Shown here: positions 12,051 through 25,300 of the stretch, in pieces
How positions within the stretch are numbered: position 1 is the stretch's first letter
Layout: each line of letters opens with the position of its first letter
DNA from: Boswellia sacra
Taxonomy: Eukaryota > Streptophyta > Magnoliopsida > Sapindales > Burseraceae
NCBI GenBank assembly: GCA_013180625.2
Contig: SNVD02011590.1
Coordinates: 1-64,000, forward strand
Direction: 5' to 3'
DNA: 64,000 nucleotides
Notes under the pieces: generated by a model
Seen by the model: the letters and a program-made list of their open reading frames with translations, nothing else
Told to the model about the DNA's origin: nothing
Database searches by the model: none
Position numbers and translations under genes: made by a program

Positions 12051-13490
12051 TAATATGAACGTACAAGTTTCGGTTGTTTTGAGGGAACCATTCTCTAGAG
12101 AAAATTGAAAAATTTAAGAAACTCTTCAGATGTTTTTTATTAGATATCTGATGGGATTAAACACACAACTAAAAGATAATATAAATACAAAGAAAATAAA
12201 TTAATAAAGATAATTAAAAATTAAAATCCAAACAACTTAGAGACTCCTAATATAATTCCTAAAAATCCTAATAAAATCTCGATCATAATTTGATCCATAA
12301 TCTTCAGGTTCCTCTCCCCTTTAAGCAATCTTTGTCCGCAAGGATCAACATTTGATAAAGGTGGAAATCAGGACGAAATTTGAAAAAACAAGGAAAGACG
12401 ACAGGGAGTTTTGGGAAGACAAAAAAGCTTTCATAGGCTTTGTATGGGCTTGGCAATGGCGTAATTATCGGTGGGAGTCTTGAGGAATTTGTGAGGATGA
12501 TGATGAATTCAATAAGATTTGGGCTGACTTGTGATGCTCTTCGAAGGAAAACCTTTAGAACTTCAAATCTTGTACTTCGACCGTCCTTTCGTCAGCTTCT
12601 ACTAATTGGTCTATCTTCATAATGAGTTTAGGAAGCAATGCCGTCATTTTGGTCATACAATGTTGTTGGCAAATTGCAAGCGCAGCGATTGCTTGCTCGA
12701 GTTTCCAGACCCGCTACTCAATTTTATGATCATCATGACCCGTGTTTGAACATGAATTGTGTTCAAGCCTAAGTTCTATACCAAATGATATGAATGTAAA
12801 ACAATTGTACAAGTTTTGGTTGTTTGGAGAGAACCTCTTTATAGAGAAAATACTAAAGGAGTATTTGTTTTGTTTTGTTTAAATCTAAATAGGTTTGAAT
12901 ATTAGAATTTGAATAATATATATATATTTTTAATTTTAACTTCTGAATTAATGCGTCCAAAAACTAATATTTTTATGCATATATCCTTATGCATATATAT
13001 TATTTTTACTTGTGATTTTATTTGAGATAGTAGAAGCATTTACATATCAATATTTTATCAAGATTAAATGTATATAATTGAGTAAAAACTTATTTTTTTA
13101 AAGATTTGAAATATAGATAAGTTAAGTGACAATTATACAATTTTAAAAATATCTAGAGAGTCATAATATAAAGTAAGAAATAAATAATAATGTACGAAAT
13201 ATAAAATATTAGGTTATATAAAAGTGGGTAATAAATAAATTATAGGCATTTTAAAAAAACAGCAGATAAAAAATATTTAGCTTTGTCTACATCAAATTGT
13301 CTGAGAATCAAACTAAAGTTAGAAAAACAAACGCCTTAAAAATGTTTGAAGTATGAGAATAAGTCAAATTTGGACTTCAAATGAAAAAACAAGCATCCCC
13401 TAAATTTTGAGAAACTCTTCAAATCTCTCTTTTTTTATTAGATCTCTAATGGGATTAAATACAAAATTAAAAGATAAGATAAATACAAAG
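12051..13490 (-). mobile_element. Small non-coding LTR retrotransposon (TRIM/LARD type) with MITE insertion
   Basis: The left LTR is 12051-12306. It ends at a polypurine tract, which on the minus strand reads AAAGGGGAGAGGAACC and precedes TGAAGATTATGG. The internal region is 12307-12785 (479 bp). The right LTR starts TGATATGAATG at 12786, is split by a MITE at 12857-13400 and continues to about 13490, where it is truncated. Next to 12785, minus strand, TTTGGTATAGAAC resembles a degenerate initiator-Met tRNA primer site. There is no coding capacity, so trans-mobilisation is assumed. Left LTR now starts TA rather than TG. Confidence 0.65.
12857..13400. mobile_element. Tourist-like (PIF/Harbinger) MITE, TSD TAA
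   Basis: Inserted in the right LTR of the small LTR element. Left terminus AGGAGTATTTGTTT; right terminus, reverse-complemented, GGGGATGCTTGTTT; both flanked by TAA (12854-12856 and 13401-13403). Three-base TAA/TTA duplications and GGG..TGTTTGTTT-like ends are typical of PIF/Harbinger-derived MITEs. Removing the element restores LTR similarity across the site, which supports the boundaries. Confidence 0.8.
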
Positions 13491-16400
13491 GCAATATATC
13501 TAGTGTTGCTTGAAATCACACACCTTAACTAAAGGCTTGTCGGACATCTAGGTAATTATATAGTGAGGTTTTGGGTTATGACGTTAGAACGGAGACTAAA
13601 CACAAAGGAAGCAGGAGAAGCAACCTGGGAGAGAGCTCCTGGGAAAGAGGAAGAGAGGGAAGGGAATCATCTCTCCAAATTGAACAGAACCAGAAATCAC
13701 TCATGGCCTCTAAGCTCTTCCCACCTTCATCATCCCTTTCACTTTAGTCCTAACCTTGTTGATTCATATATTTGCAGGGAACCTGATATTAGCATCAAAG
13801 TGCCTTTGCGGGTACCCATTCCGCTTCTTTTGGTGGACTGTCTAGTGAGGAAGCTGACTTCGTTTGGGCTGCCATTTTGAATGGTTGTGCTAGGAGTGAG
13901 CTGCTGGTCTAGTCCAAATTAGATGTGCGAATTAAAATTGATTCCTTCACTTAGCCTTGCCTGAATTCAAGAAGCTAGGCCGCCTCACCTCGAGATCTCA
14001 GATGACCGAGAAGTGCCACGTTGCAGATACATGATGGAATAATCTCAAACTCTTGGAAGGATAGGTGGAAAGTGGGAGCAGACTGAACAAGACAGTGATG
14101 GTGTCTTTATTGACGAGTTCAAAGGAGAGAAACAGAACAGACATAATCCTAATTTCATTTATAGAATTGGATTGCTATTGACAGGTGGAAGGAAACGTAT
14201 CTGGAAGCTCCTTTGCTTTAAATTTTGCACGGGAAGATCTTTGTAAGGCTTTCTTTCAAACTATGCGCACGGTTTGTGTTTATCAAAGCAAAATAATGGC
14301 TCACGTCAATAAAAACGAAAGCTGGGTATTTAAAACACAGAAAAACGTGGCAATAGTGAACTAAACATTTTGATTTTGACCTTTTAAGTTGGGTTGATGG
14401 AAGCTTTTGAATAAATAAAAGAGTGAGAGATTGAATTGATCTGCATAAAAAAATGGGCTAATAAGTGAAACTCTTTGAAAGCAAAGGCTAGAAGATGATG
14501 ATGAAAAAGAAAACAAACTTGAACGAATTTTTTAAAAACCATGGCATGGAGGCTAGATCGTAGTGACAATGGCAAGCAAATAGAATTGAATGATTTATTG
14601 TTTATAAAAATAAAGACAAAAAGCTTGTTGGGAACCAAAACTCGAGTGGCGATGACTTCTTATAAAACGAATGTTAGCCAGTGGTTGGTTTCAAAAGCTG
14701 GGTAGTTAATTTTCATACGAGACCAAAAAATGAGTTGCATTGAATGAGAAAAGAGTAAGTGGCGGCTAGGTATATGGTTATGCTTGAAAGAGTTTTAACA
14801 ATAATTTTATCAAAGCAACGCGGTACGAATCTCGTGGCTGCCCAGCATCCTCCTTCTATAAACAACTTTTTTAAAAGGGATAATTATAAAAAATAATAAA
14901 TAATTAAAATATTATCACTTAGCAATTGTAAAATAGGCTAGGATAATAATAAGATGATGGGATAAAATTGGTTTAATATAAAAAAAAATATTTTAGATGA
15001 TATGCATGTTTATCATAAAATAAGAGATATTTCATCAATAAAATCTTTTGGCAGTACTTTGATAAAATAAATAAGATTTTGACCTCATTTAAACCTTTTT
15101 ACCATCTTGCCTTTACTCAATCATTATAACTGTTAATCACCAAAATATCTTCCAAGTGCGCTTTGGTCTAGATTATAAGGTTGAATAGGCCTCATTTTGT
15201 CAATCTATGTTAGCAAACCATAACAACTTCTATGAGCCTCGTTGGTGGCTTAAGTCTACTTGACCTAAAGAAAGTATTTGGGTTTGAACTTCAAATACTT
15301 TATTGTGTATTATATAAAGTTATTCTATTTAACTTTGATTTTTGTTTTATTTATTTTTTATAATTTTGCCCTAAAATAAAAGAACTAAAAAAGACAAAAA
15401 CAATTCTAAATACACTCGCCTAATTATTTACCATACAATTAACCATAATTCTCTTAAATAATAATGAGTTTATACTCTTGAACTCGAACCTAAAACTCAA
15501 CTCTACAACAAATTTAACTCCTAGTATTAATATATTATTTTTCTAAGTCATAGAGACAAGAGTTATGAAACAGAGAGAGGATGATGATAAACAAGTAAGA
15601 TTTAACTAATTTTTTTTATTTTTTTAATCAGGAAACAATCTTCTTTATCTCTGAACTAGTGTTTTACATCTAATTTTCTTATGTTCTGTATTGAACTATT
15701 AAGAAGCTTTATTCGTGGTTTCATTGGGTACCCATCTAGAAGATATAATAATGATACAAGAATAACTTTGATTTGTTGCGACAAGTAAAATGTGCCTACC
15801 ACTAACTGGCCTTTCCGACTTCAAACGTATCGGGACTTGCTGGCATTGACTATCGAACGGTCTCTCACAGTTTCAATAGCCTCTTCAATAGCGTCTGTAC
15901 AATAGATGTCTGAACTGTAATTGAGTTAATATTAATAGTGTTTCAACTTTCAAAAGCTCAAGTAGTAACTTGGAATTCATAATTTGAATCGTTTCTTTTA
16001 CACCTTAAATTTTGAACTGTTATACAACATCTTTCTTTAAATATTAGCTGGTTCATTCATTCAGCTTTTTAGTGAAAAAAAAAAAACCCATAACTAATTC
16101 AAGTTAAAATTTTTGTTACTTATATATGAATGAAGAGAAATAAAAATGGAAGTGTAGGCGTAACAATGTATTCCATGTAAAATCTTTTTAAAATTATAAA
16201 GTTTAGTGTTATATGAAGTAGAAAATTAAGTTTAAGTATCCTATGTTTGTTTTATGATGATCAAAATTGTAAGTATGAATTATGGATCAAATGTTGTAAA
16301 TAAATTAACTAATTATATAATCTGAATTAAAAATAGTTTGAGCTGGACATGTTTAAACAATTTGTAATTTGGTACAAATTTATTTAATATATTAATGAAT

Positions 16401-16500
16401 TGTCAAATATTAATATACTTTGAATGTGTTAATTTTTTTTACTTAAAAATGTTAATTTTCAACAAAAAGTTGAATTTTGATTTATATTATTTTAAAAACT
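13491..16500. other. Long spacer, possible gene remnant near 13800-13905
   Basis: A plus-strand stretch around 13790-13905 reads SASFGGLSSEEADFVWAAIL, then NGCARSEL. It has a gene-like composition unlike the AT-rich surroundings, but no start, splice sites or family could be assigned. The rest, to 16500, is AT-rich with no recognised gene, RNA or element ends. Confidence 0.3.
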
Positions 16501-16956
16501 TCAGAATGAGGAATCTGCACATTGGAGTGGTCTTCAAAACAAGTTTGACATTGTAGACTATACAGATGCTTTTTTGATGGGAGGTATGATATGTAACTTA
16601 CATTTTCTTTTTAACTTGCTTACATATTATGTATTATTTGGTTTGTTGAAATAAACGTATTATTATTTACAGATTTTTAATAGTAGGGAAACGCTAATTC
16701 AATGGACGTATAATATTGGCAAAAGAAATGGGGTTGTGATTAAAATTACAAAATCAAATGTCAGTGTCATGGTAGAAAACAAAGATTAACTTTTGCACGT
16801 GAAAGGAGCGGTGTTTATACAAGCACCTATAATGAGGGTGAGAAACCAAAATGACCTAAGGCAATAGGAAGAAAGAAATGTGGTTGTCCTTTTAAATTAA
16901 GAGGGCAAAAGTTGGGAGGTAACGAGTGATGTGTAGATTACATAACCATCCAGTGC

Positions 16957-17788
16957 CAGTGCCAACTCAACGATATTTGGGGCCTAAGGTGAAATTATAA
17001 GATGGGCCTTTTCATAATTAATATAGAAAGAATAATTAAAATTTTATTGCCGATTTTAAATTTACGTGAAATAATTTAATCATCCATTGATTTTGTTAGT
17101 GTTATTTGGTCAAGTATTAAAATTTATTAATATATTTATATTACTTTTGGTAAATTTATTAAAAAAATAGGATTTAAGAATTTTTTTAAATTTTTTTAAG
17201 TTTTTCATAGATGGATTCTTATTTTCTAATAGATATACCCAAAATTAAAAATTAATTAACTACACATTGATATATAATGAATAAATAATGTATAAAATAA
17301 TATCACTAAAACATATATAAAAAAGAATGGATTTATAGAACTTGAAAATATGTTTAAAAAGAAACATGATTATACAAATTTATGATGAAAACAAATCTTT
17401 TGTAATTTTTTTGGGGCTTATAGAAATATAGGGCCTAAAAAAATTGTCTGATTTATTAAATTTGAAAATATGGAGCCTTAGTGTAACTAAATTGACCTCT
17501 AGGGTCTTATTGAATTTGGAGATATGGAGCCTTATTATGTAACTAAATTGACATATGAGGTCCTAACGTAACTAAATTGACTTTTAGGGCCTTATTAAAT
17601 TTGGAGACATTGAGCCTTATTTTTAACTAAATTACATATGATGACTTATTGTAACTAAACTAACTTTTGGGACCTTATTGAATTTGCAGATTTGAAGCCT
17701 TATGTCACTAAATTAACATATGGGGCCTTGTTGAGATTGGGGGGCCTAGGCAACTGCCTCAGTTGCCTATATGGTTGAGCCGGTGCTG
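16957..17788. mobile_element. hAT-like non-autonomous element inserted in the FAR1/MULE pseudogene
   Basis: Left end CAGTGCCAACTCAACGATAT; right end, reverse-complemented, CAGCACCGGCTCAACCATAT. These match at most positions and resemble CAGGGCCGGCCC-type hAT ends. The 8-bp flanks TCCAGTGC and CCTATTGC agree at five of eight positions, compatible with a decayed target duplication. The insertion interrupts the transposase between HNHPV and QNLEGH. The interior is non-coding and contains an irregular tandem array at 17456-17740. Confidence 0.65.
17456..17740. repeat. Irregular tandem array inside the hAT-like element
   Basis: Four units, each with TTATTGAATTTGGAGATATG-like and GAGCCTTATGTAACTAAATT-like segments, with anchors near 17456, 17512, 17594 and 17678, so spacing of about 56, 82 and 84 bp. 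Confidence 0.65.
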
Positions 17789-18560
17789 CCTATTGCACAA
17801 AATCTAGAAGGTCACTGATATACAGGTAGACTTAATGAAAAAGAGGCTAATCTCTTAATTGATATGTCAAAAAGTAATGGTAAGCCAAAGGGTATACTAC
17901 ATATAGTGAAGAGAAGAGATATATGGCACTACAATGAAGATAGTTTACAATGCAAGGATCTAAAGTTGTACAACAAGCCGTCAAGTCACAAATGCAATTA
18001 TTAATGAGTAAATTAATAGAGCAATAATTATATTGAGTGGCATCGTAGTGATCTAGATACATATTGTGTTACAGGCTTGTTCTAGGTACATCCCTTGGAA
18101 GTTGAGCTCTTAGGTGCATTTTCACATGTGCTAATTATGGATTGTACGTACAAAAATAATAGTTATCGTTTTCCATTACTAGAGATAGTTGGTGTCACAT
18201 CAACTGAGTTGACATTTTTAGTTTGTTTTGTTTATTTGGAATCTAAGCAAGAGGAAAACTATATTTGGGCATTAGAGAAATTGAAGGATATATATTTTAG
18301 AAGATAATGTGTTGCCTAATGTAATTGCAACATATAGAGAACCAACATTAATGAATGCGATTCAAAAGGTTTTTCTAGAGTCAACTAATCTTCTATGTAG
18401 ATGGCATATATCAAGAAATGTTTTAGCTAGTTGTAAGAAGCTTAAGCAAAATTTTAGTTCTTACACTAAGGTCTCACACTACATATCTTATATTTCTATA
18501 CATGATTGATAGTATGTCATAAGCTACTCAAATTATATAATTAACTTTATGAATTATAGT

Positions 18561-19020
18561 CAGTCAAAGCATTTACTATTGTATAACTCACCTTATCCCA
18601 AATGGAAAAGATACCAAGGCTGATCAGTTTGTTTAGTGTTCTACCATCATGTTTGGATGTCATGAGTTTTGGTAGCAAGATTTATTCATGTTACCTATTA
18701 GGAACACACCCTCAGATCTCTAATTGATTTTCTGATTTGGGTTGGGATGGGATGTAAGTAATAAAACAAAGCGTAACAACTAAATGAATAAAATAAAGAT
18801 TAGAAGGGTTCAATCTCTCGTGACATGATCCCACCTACAAGTTTCCGAAAAGCCAATAATATTTGATATCACATACACAAGCTTTAAATTATATATTGCA
18901 GAACCATTATGATAAGTGGGCTTGTTTTCAATTTATCCTAGATACTTAAATTTGAAGTTGTGATCAACTAAGTCAGAATATGTACCTATGTAATATCATT
19001 AAACTATAATGTACTATTAC
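18561..19020. other. Spacer flanking copia-1, ends in the ATTAC target duplication
   Basis: No gene recognised. The last five bases, ATTAC (19016-19020), are the left target-site duplication of copia-1 and recur at 41849-41853. Confidence 0.6.
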
Positions 19021-19922
19021 TGATAGTTCTGGAGGTATGCAGTTATAAGAAATATAACAGTAAACTGTAATGTAAATCGGCACAGGAGGATTTTTACGTG
19101 GTTCGGTTATAAAAACCTACGTCCATGGCAGCTATAGAGCTGCAATTCACTAAGTTCTTGTTTGTACAATCTTTAGGACCTTTTACAGTGCTGACTCACT
19201 CTCATACACTGACCTAATCTTTGACAAATAAAATCCCGTCAAGATCTTAAACTTTAGTGACACTGCCCACTTTGTCGCAAAAAACTTAACAACACATTGT
19301 TAAGTTACACATAACAATGACGTCTGACACTGAATTACATAAACACTAAATCTGCAAGTTATCCCAAGTGTCTAATAACTCACACAGATTCAATCAATAA
19401 CTCATATACGATTTCTACCACTCATACATGAATCAAAAAACTCAAAGAATCAAATCAATGAAGACATTCCTTTTGCGTTGAAGCTCTCTTTTATGAATTC
19501 ATGGAATGCCGAACTCAAGAGTCTCTCACAACCAAAACAGCCAACATGTTAATCTCTCAATCACATGATCAGCCGCTTGAATAGCTTTATATATATATAA
19601 TGAGAGGTCTGACTGAAATCTCCTAGAAATCCTGTAAAAATTCTAATCAAAATCATATTAAGATTAGAAAAAATAAAATAGCAAGTGTTATAAACAAACT
19701 CCAAAAGGAATTAGGACAAATAAATATTCTTCTATTCTAATTAGGATACAAGATATTATATCTTAATCTAAAGATATATTTATTACAAATCAAATACTTT
19801 CTAAAATATAATTCTAGAAACATTAAAATAGGAATAAAAATAATATTCTTGTTTTATCACAAGTTGATCAAAACTCATCATGTGCATGGCACATGAATAT
19901 GTAGTAGATTTTGATACTAACA
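19021..19922 (-). repeat. Copia-1 3' LTR (902 bp)
   Basis: TGATAGTT...GATACTAACA on the plus strand, that is TGTTAGTATC...AACTATCA in element orientation. Closely matches the two pieces of the 5' LTR. Contains TTTTTACGTGGTTCGGTTAT, which recurs in the 5' LTR at about 27318. Confidence 0.92.
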
Positions 19923-19937
19923 ATCTTCCCCTTTTTG
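19923..19937 (-). promoter_or_regulatory. Copia-1 polypurine tract (primary)
   Basis: On the minus strand the run AAAAAGGGGAAGAT lies directly before the LTR start TGTTAGTATC. It would prime plus-strand DNA synthesis. Further purine-rich copies lie upstream in the element at about 20456-20467 and 21749-21760. Confidence 0.75.
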
Positions 19938-20450
19938 GCAACTTGTGATGAAAACACCAAACTATTTCTAATCAGAGAACATCATACATGATAAGTCAAT
20001 CATAACAATAAGCTATCATGAAATAGCAAACAGAAATTGTCATGTGTAAAGAATTAACTAGTGAGTTGTTACAAAACTCATAACAGAACACTGTCAGAAT
20101 AAGTATATCCTACAATCAAAATAACTTTGTCAAACTGATCAAGCAACACACTTTAATCAATTCATGATCAGAGCAATTATATCAATCAATGCAATCAGAT
20201 CATGATCAGAGCAAAACATCCAAGCAAAACATTCATCAAATCAAGATATCAAATTAAAATAACACAAACACAGTTAAGTGTCAATATAATTCGAATGCAC
20301 ACACAAAGCAAGCATAAGCATAAGAAGTTCTTCTTACTCCCTCTTACTCCTTACTTACATTCTAAGCAACAAAAATATAAACAAAACAGAAATAGAAGTA
20401 AGTAACCATAGTTATATCAGACATAACAAAAAAAAAAAAATCAGAAAACC

Positions 20451-21465
20451 TCATTCTCTCCCCCTTGATTTCAGCACAAGTGTCCGAAGTCTTAGAGACT
20501 TTCGAACGGGAGGTTGTTCTTCAGCTGTGTCAAAAGAGGTGGCAGTGACTTCAGCTGCAATTCTTCGAATCTCCCTGTCACGTCTTTTTGCACTGGTTTC
20601 TGTTGTGGGTAACTCAACAGCAGGTTGTTGAGTAGGAACCAGTAATACATCAGTAAGTAATAATCAGAGTGATATGAACCAATCTAAACAGTTGATCTAT
20701 AAGCTAACAAACCAAAGTTAATTGGTCTATTGGTTCCTAAACAATACAGAAATTTCACTCTGTCTTCCTGAACTTGATTTTGATGAGAAGAAGGAAGCCA
20801 ATTAAACTGAGCTACCTTATGCAATACTCGATTTTCTTCCTAAGGTACTGCTGGTCTATTCCATCTCTTGGTTTCCATTCAATGTCTGTTCAACCAGTCA
20901 ATTCCTCTATTACTTCGGCCATGTTATATTCTTCATCTAATGCATGTAGACTGCCTATGGGAATGTCTAGGAAAGTGTTTATAACATTGGGAGAGAACTT
21001 AATAAACTTTCCTCGACAATAAACTTTGTGATACAAAAAATTTTTAGGATCATCAATGGCAGAAGAGATGTTCGCATAAAATTTCTGGATTAATGACTTC
21101 ACAAGGGGTAGGAAGTTGTTTACTGTACGAGTCTAGTATATAGACTCAAGCAACTCACTCAGGCCATAGGTGTTGAAATCAGAAAGCTTTACCGGCCGTT
21201 CCATCTGCAACTTCCTTTGTGAAGTGTACTTCTCAAACTTCTGCTTGATGTCGGCTGTGTGAAACTTATTGTACTTTAGCTTTACTTTATCTTTTATCTT
21301 CTTCATTGGAACTTGCTCATCATCACTCATGGCGGGATCAACAGCGATCTCTGCATGCGCTTGTTGCATCAGAGATGACGGTGCACTGTCACTTTTTTTG
21401 TAATTGGAGTCGCTGTGAGAAGATGAAGAATTAGTGGATTTTGTCAAACCAGTTGCGGTCGCCAT
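20451..21465 (-). pseudogene. Copia-1 third ORF downstream of pol (env-like / plant transposon protein)
   Basis: Same strand as pol, between pol and the 3' LTR. Starts MATATGLTKSTNSSSS at 21465 with a Ser-rich N-terminus. A conserved core then spans about 21220-20890: ERPVKLSDFNTYGLSELLES, VKSLIQKFYANI, YHKVYCRGKFIKFSPNVINT. The C-terminal part reads RRDREIRRIAAEVTATSFDT and ends SLRLRTLVLKSRGRE at 20451, overlapping a purine-rich motif. Stops occur at about 21130 and 20890 and at later points. The core resembles the annotation known as putative plant transposon protein, and its position matches the env-like ORF of some Sireviruses; a function in entry is not shown. A better-preserved relative is at 57611-59251. 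Confidence 0.7.
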
Positions 21466-22302
21466 GGTTAGCGTTACTGGTCTGCAAAAAAAAAAATTCC
21501 AGAACAGGAAGAGAGAAGCAAGACGTGGGACAAGGAAGAAACTGTTATGGGAGTATGGAATGAACAGGAAAAGCCCTAAGCAATTTCGTAATATACTAGG
21601 CTACATTGAAAACAATTTTGTTTTAACAAAATTTAATATTAATTGTATTTCCAAAACCGTTTCATAACTGATATTAATGGACAAAAATTCAAATTTGATT
21701 CCAATTTGAATAAGGAATTCTAATAGAATCAGGATTCCTGCCACTAAAACTTCTCCCCCTCAATTCAATAATGCTGACATGTTATTTTTGACACATGGAC
21801 ACACAAGAAAATCAAATTTTGGATAAGCACAAAGAGCACCGTATGTTATGAAAAATGTAACAGAACACAGTTAAAAATAACATAACAACAATATCTGAAC
21901 ATCATATGAATCATTCTAAAAAAGCATATTCAAGAGCTGTTTTATTTTCTTTTAATTATTTCATCACTTGATCCAATTGAGTGATCAACTTGAGCATGCT
22001 TCTTACACACACAAAAGCTAGTCTCAATGTAAATTTGCTAAATAATACAGTAGCTTTCACACATGTATAGAGGTAGCTCTTTTCCATTTGAGTGGGTGAC
22101 CTCACTATATTTCCTAGATACAATGAAGTTACTCTCAATGCATGGCTTTCACACATCATATACTGGTAGCCCTCTCTGTATTTTTCATTTTTAAACCAGT
22201 ATTTAATTATTCACACAATTTTTTATATCACAGCTCACACATGCTTAATTAGAAGAAAACTTATGATATTGCAGATACAATTAACATAACAGTAAGCAGT
22301 GT
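21466..22302. other. Copia-1 spacer between pol and the third ORF
   Basis: No supported gene. Contains a purine-rich motif (minus strand, near 21750) and a leader-like stretch with GCTTTCACACAT/GGTAGC repeats that recurs around 50690-50780 and 59880-60030 in the other two Sireviruses. Confidence 0.55.
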
Positions 22303-25300
22303 TCATTCATGTAATTGACAGATGCCTAAGGCTTTTCTTAGATTTTCAAATCTTATTGTATCCAATGCCTTAGTGAACAAGTCAGCCAATTGTCTATCAG
22401 TGGAGATGTGTTCAATGTGTATCACCTTAGACTCTACTAGTTCCCTTATAAAATGGTATCTTATGTCAATGTGTTTTGTTATAGAATGTTGAACATGATT
22501 TTTTGAAATATTTATAGCACTAGTATTATCACAAAACACAGTTATAGGCTTTTGTTCAATACCATAATCACTCAACATTTGCTTCATCCACAATAGTTGT
22601 GTGCAATAACTCCCTGCTGCTATGTATTCAGCTTCAGCAGTAGACAAAGAAATAGAATTCTGCTTTTTGCTGTGCCATGAAACCAAGTTAGTACCAAGAT
22701 AAAAACAACCTCCCGAAGTACTTTTCCTGTCATCTGCATTTCCTGCCCAATCTGTATCACTGAACCCTACAAGACAATCATTTGTATCTTTAGAAAGCCA
22801 TATCCCATAATCACATATTCCATGAACATACCTGATGATTCTCTTGGCTGCTGCAAGATGTGATTCTTTGGGATTTGCTTGAAACCTTGCACAAAGTCCT
22901 ACACTAAAGCTCAAATCTGGTCTGCTTGCTGTGAGGCAAAGCAGGTTGCCAATAATGCTTCTGTATAAACTTGCATCAACATCTTTTCCTGTATTGTCCT
23001 TTGAAAGTTTCAGATTAGTACTGATAGGAGTTTTCATTGGTTTTGAATTTTCAAGACCGAATTTCTTTACAAAATTTTTAGCATATTTTGATTGAGAATA
23101 TGAATATCCCATCATTTATTTGCTTAACCTGTAATCCAAGAAAGAAATTTAATTCTCCTACGATGCTCATCTCAAACTCTTCCTGCGTCAACTTAACAAA
23201 CTCATTAATTTTGTTTTTGTTAGTTGATCCGAAAACAATGTCATCAACATATATTTGAGCAACAATAAAATAGTTAGATGCATGTTTGATGAACAAAGTC
23301 TTATCATTGCTGCCTCTTTTATACCCTCTGTTGATCAAAAAATTTGTCAACCTTTCATACCAAGCTCTAGGAGCTTGTTTCAAACCATACAAGGCTTTGT
23401 GCAATCTGTACACAAAATCAGGATGTTTAAGGTCCTCAAAACCCTTAGGCTGTTCAACAAAGACTTCTTCATTGAGATAACCATTTAAAAATGCTGTTTT
23501 AACATCTATTTGGTACAATTTGAAATCAAGTAAACAAGCAATTGTAAGTAGTAATCTGATTGACTCAAGTCTAGCTACTGGTGCGAAGGTCTCATCAAAG
23601 TCTATGCCATCAACTTGTATGTAACCTTGTGCAACTAGCCTAGCTTTATTTCTTACTACTTGACCACTTTTATCAGTTTTATTTTTGAATATCTATTTAG
23701 TTCCAATGACATTTGTACTTTTTGGCCTAGGAACTAATTCCCATACTTCATTCCTTTTAAACTGATTAAGTTCATCTTGCATAGCTTGAATCCACACCTC
23801 TTCTTTTAAAGCTTCTTTCACATTTTTTGGTTCAACTAAAGAAACATAACATGCAGACCTTACCTGATTTCTTACCTTGCTCCGGGTTTTCATCATGCCA
23901 TCTGGTGTTCCAATGTTAGAACTTGTTGGATGTGCCTTCTGAATCCATGTGGGTGGATCTTTTCTATCTTCATCATTCCGTATTGAACTTTTGTTCAAAT
24001 CTGAGTTGTCAGATGTTACTGTTACGTCAGGTGTAACAACAGCTATTTCCTCTTTCATAACAGCATCTTTCTTTTTGTTGCTGTCTGAATCTGATTTTTC
24101 TGTATCTTCTGTGAAGCTGGTTATGCTTTCCTCTTGTGAGTACTTTGCATAATCATCAAGGTCATCAAATACTACATTTACAGAATTGATGACAGCCTCA
24201 GTTCTCAGATTGCAAACTCGAAATGCTTTGCTATTTTATGCATATCCCACAAAGACTCCTTCATCACTTCTCGAATCCAATTTACCTAACTGCTCTCTGC
24301 CATTTAAGATGTAACACCTGCATCCAAAGACATGAAAATATTTCAATTAGGTTTCCTACCTTTCAAAATTTCATAAGGTGTCTGGTTAGTGCCAGGTCTA
24401 ATATATTTGAAATATAACAAGCAGTGCTTATTGCTTCAGTCTATAGCCTTTTTGTCAACTTCTTGCTATTGAGTATCACTCTAGCCATCTCTTGTAGAGT
24501 TCTATTCTTCCTTTCCACAATGCCATTTTGTTCAGGAGTTTTAGGAGCTGAAAATTCATGATTAATTCCATGGTATTTGCAAAAGTCAGCGTAGCTAACG
24601 TTTTCAAACTCCTTTCCATGATCACTTCTTATTCTCACAATCCTTCCAATGTTCCTATTTTGCTCATTTTCAAGCTTAACACAAAGATTCCTGAAAGCTT
24701 CAAAAGTGTCAGATTTTTCTTTAATGAAATCAAACTAAGTATATCTAGAAAAATCATTCACACAAACAAATATATATCTCTTACCTGTAATGCTTTCAAT
24801 TTGCATAGGACCCATAAGATCCATGTGAAGCAAATCAAGTATTTTGGATGTGCTAAGATGTGGATTTGACTTGTGAGAACTTCTAATTCGTTTTCCCATT
24901 TGACATGGTCCACAAATTCCATTAACTTTGTCATCAAGTTAACTCTTTTTACCGCACCTAACTTAGTTAATTTAACCAAGTCTTTGTAATTTAAGTGCCC
25001 TAATTTTTGATGCCACAATTCTAAATCCGAAATCCTAGCTTGAAATGCAATTTCTACCAAATAACAATTATCCGAAGATCTATTACCTTATAGAATGCAT
25101 TTTTCAAAATTATCTAAAATCATGCATTTGTTTTGTGTGAAATTAACAGTATATTTTTCATCACAAATCTGACTAATACTAATAAGATTAGCTTTCAAAT
25201 CTTCAACTAGCAAGACATTTTGAAAATTGGGTAGGCTTTTGACATTCAAAGTGCCTTTACCAATGATCTTACTTTTTGCTCCATCTCCATAGGTAACATT

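Larger units (their letters stand above)
16500..18560 (+). pseudogene. FAR1/MULE-type transposase pseudogene, split by a hAT-like insertion
   Basis: Plus-strand remnant of a Mutator-like transposase of the FAR1-related group. A 5' exon-like stretch ends at 16583 (GAG|GTATG), and an acceptor TTTACAG at 16666-16672 precedes NSRETLIQWTYNIGKRNGVV. Next comes a Cys-rich FAR1 DNA-binding region (ARERSGVYTS, GRKKCGCPFKLRG) to about 16950. After the insertion at 16957-17788, coding similarity resumes with EANLLIDMSKSNGKPK. The transposase core follows: LIMDCTYK at 18133 and then PLLEIVGVTSTELTFLVCFV, where Asp of MDCTYK is the expected first catalytic residue, and MNAIQKVF/LLCRWHISRNVLASCKKL to 18450. 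Several frameshifts and stops make it inactive. The zinc-finger C-terminus is missing. Confidence 0.85.

Noticed and set aside
13563..13880. 105-codon open frame starting MRFWVMTLERRLNTKE
   Set aside because: Its frame is not the one with gene-like composition (13790-13905) and no family is recognised.
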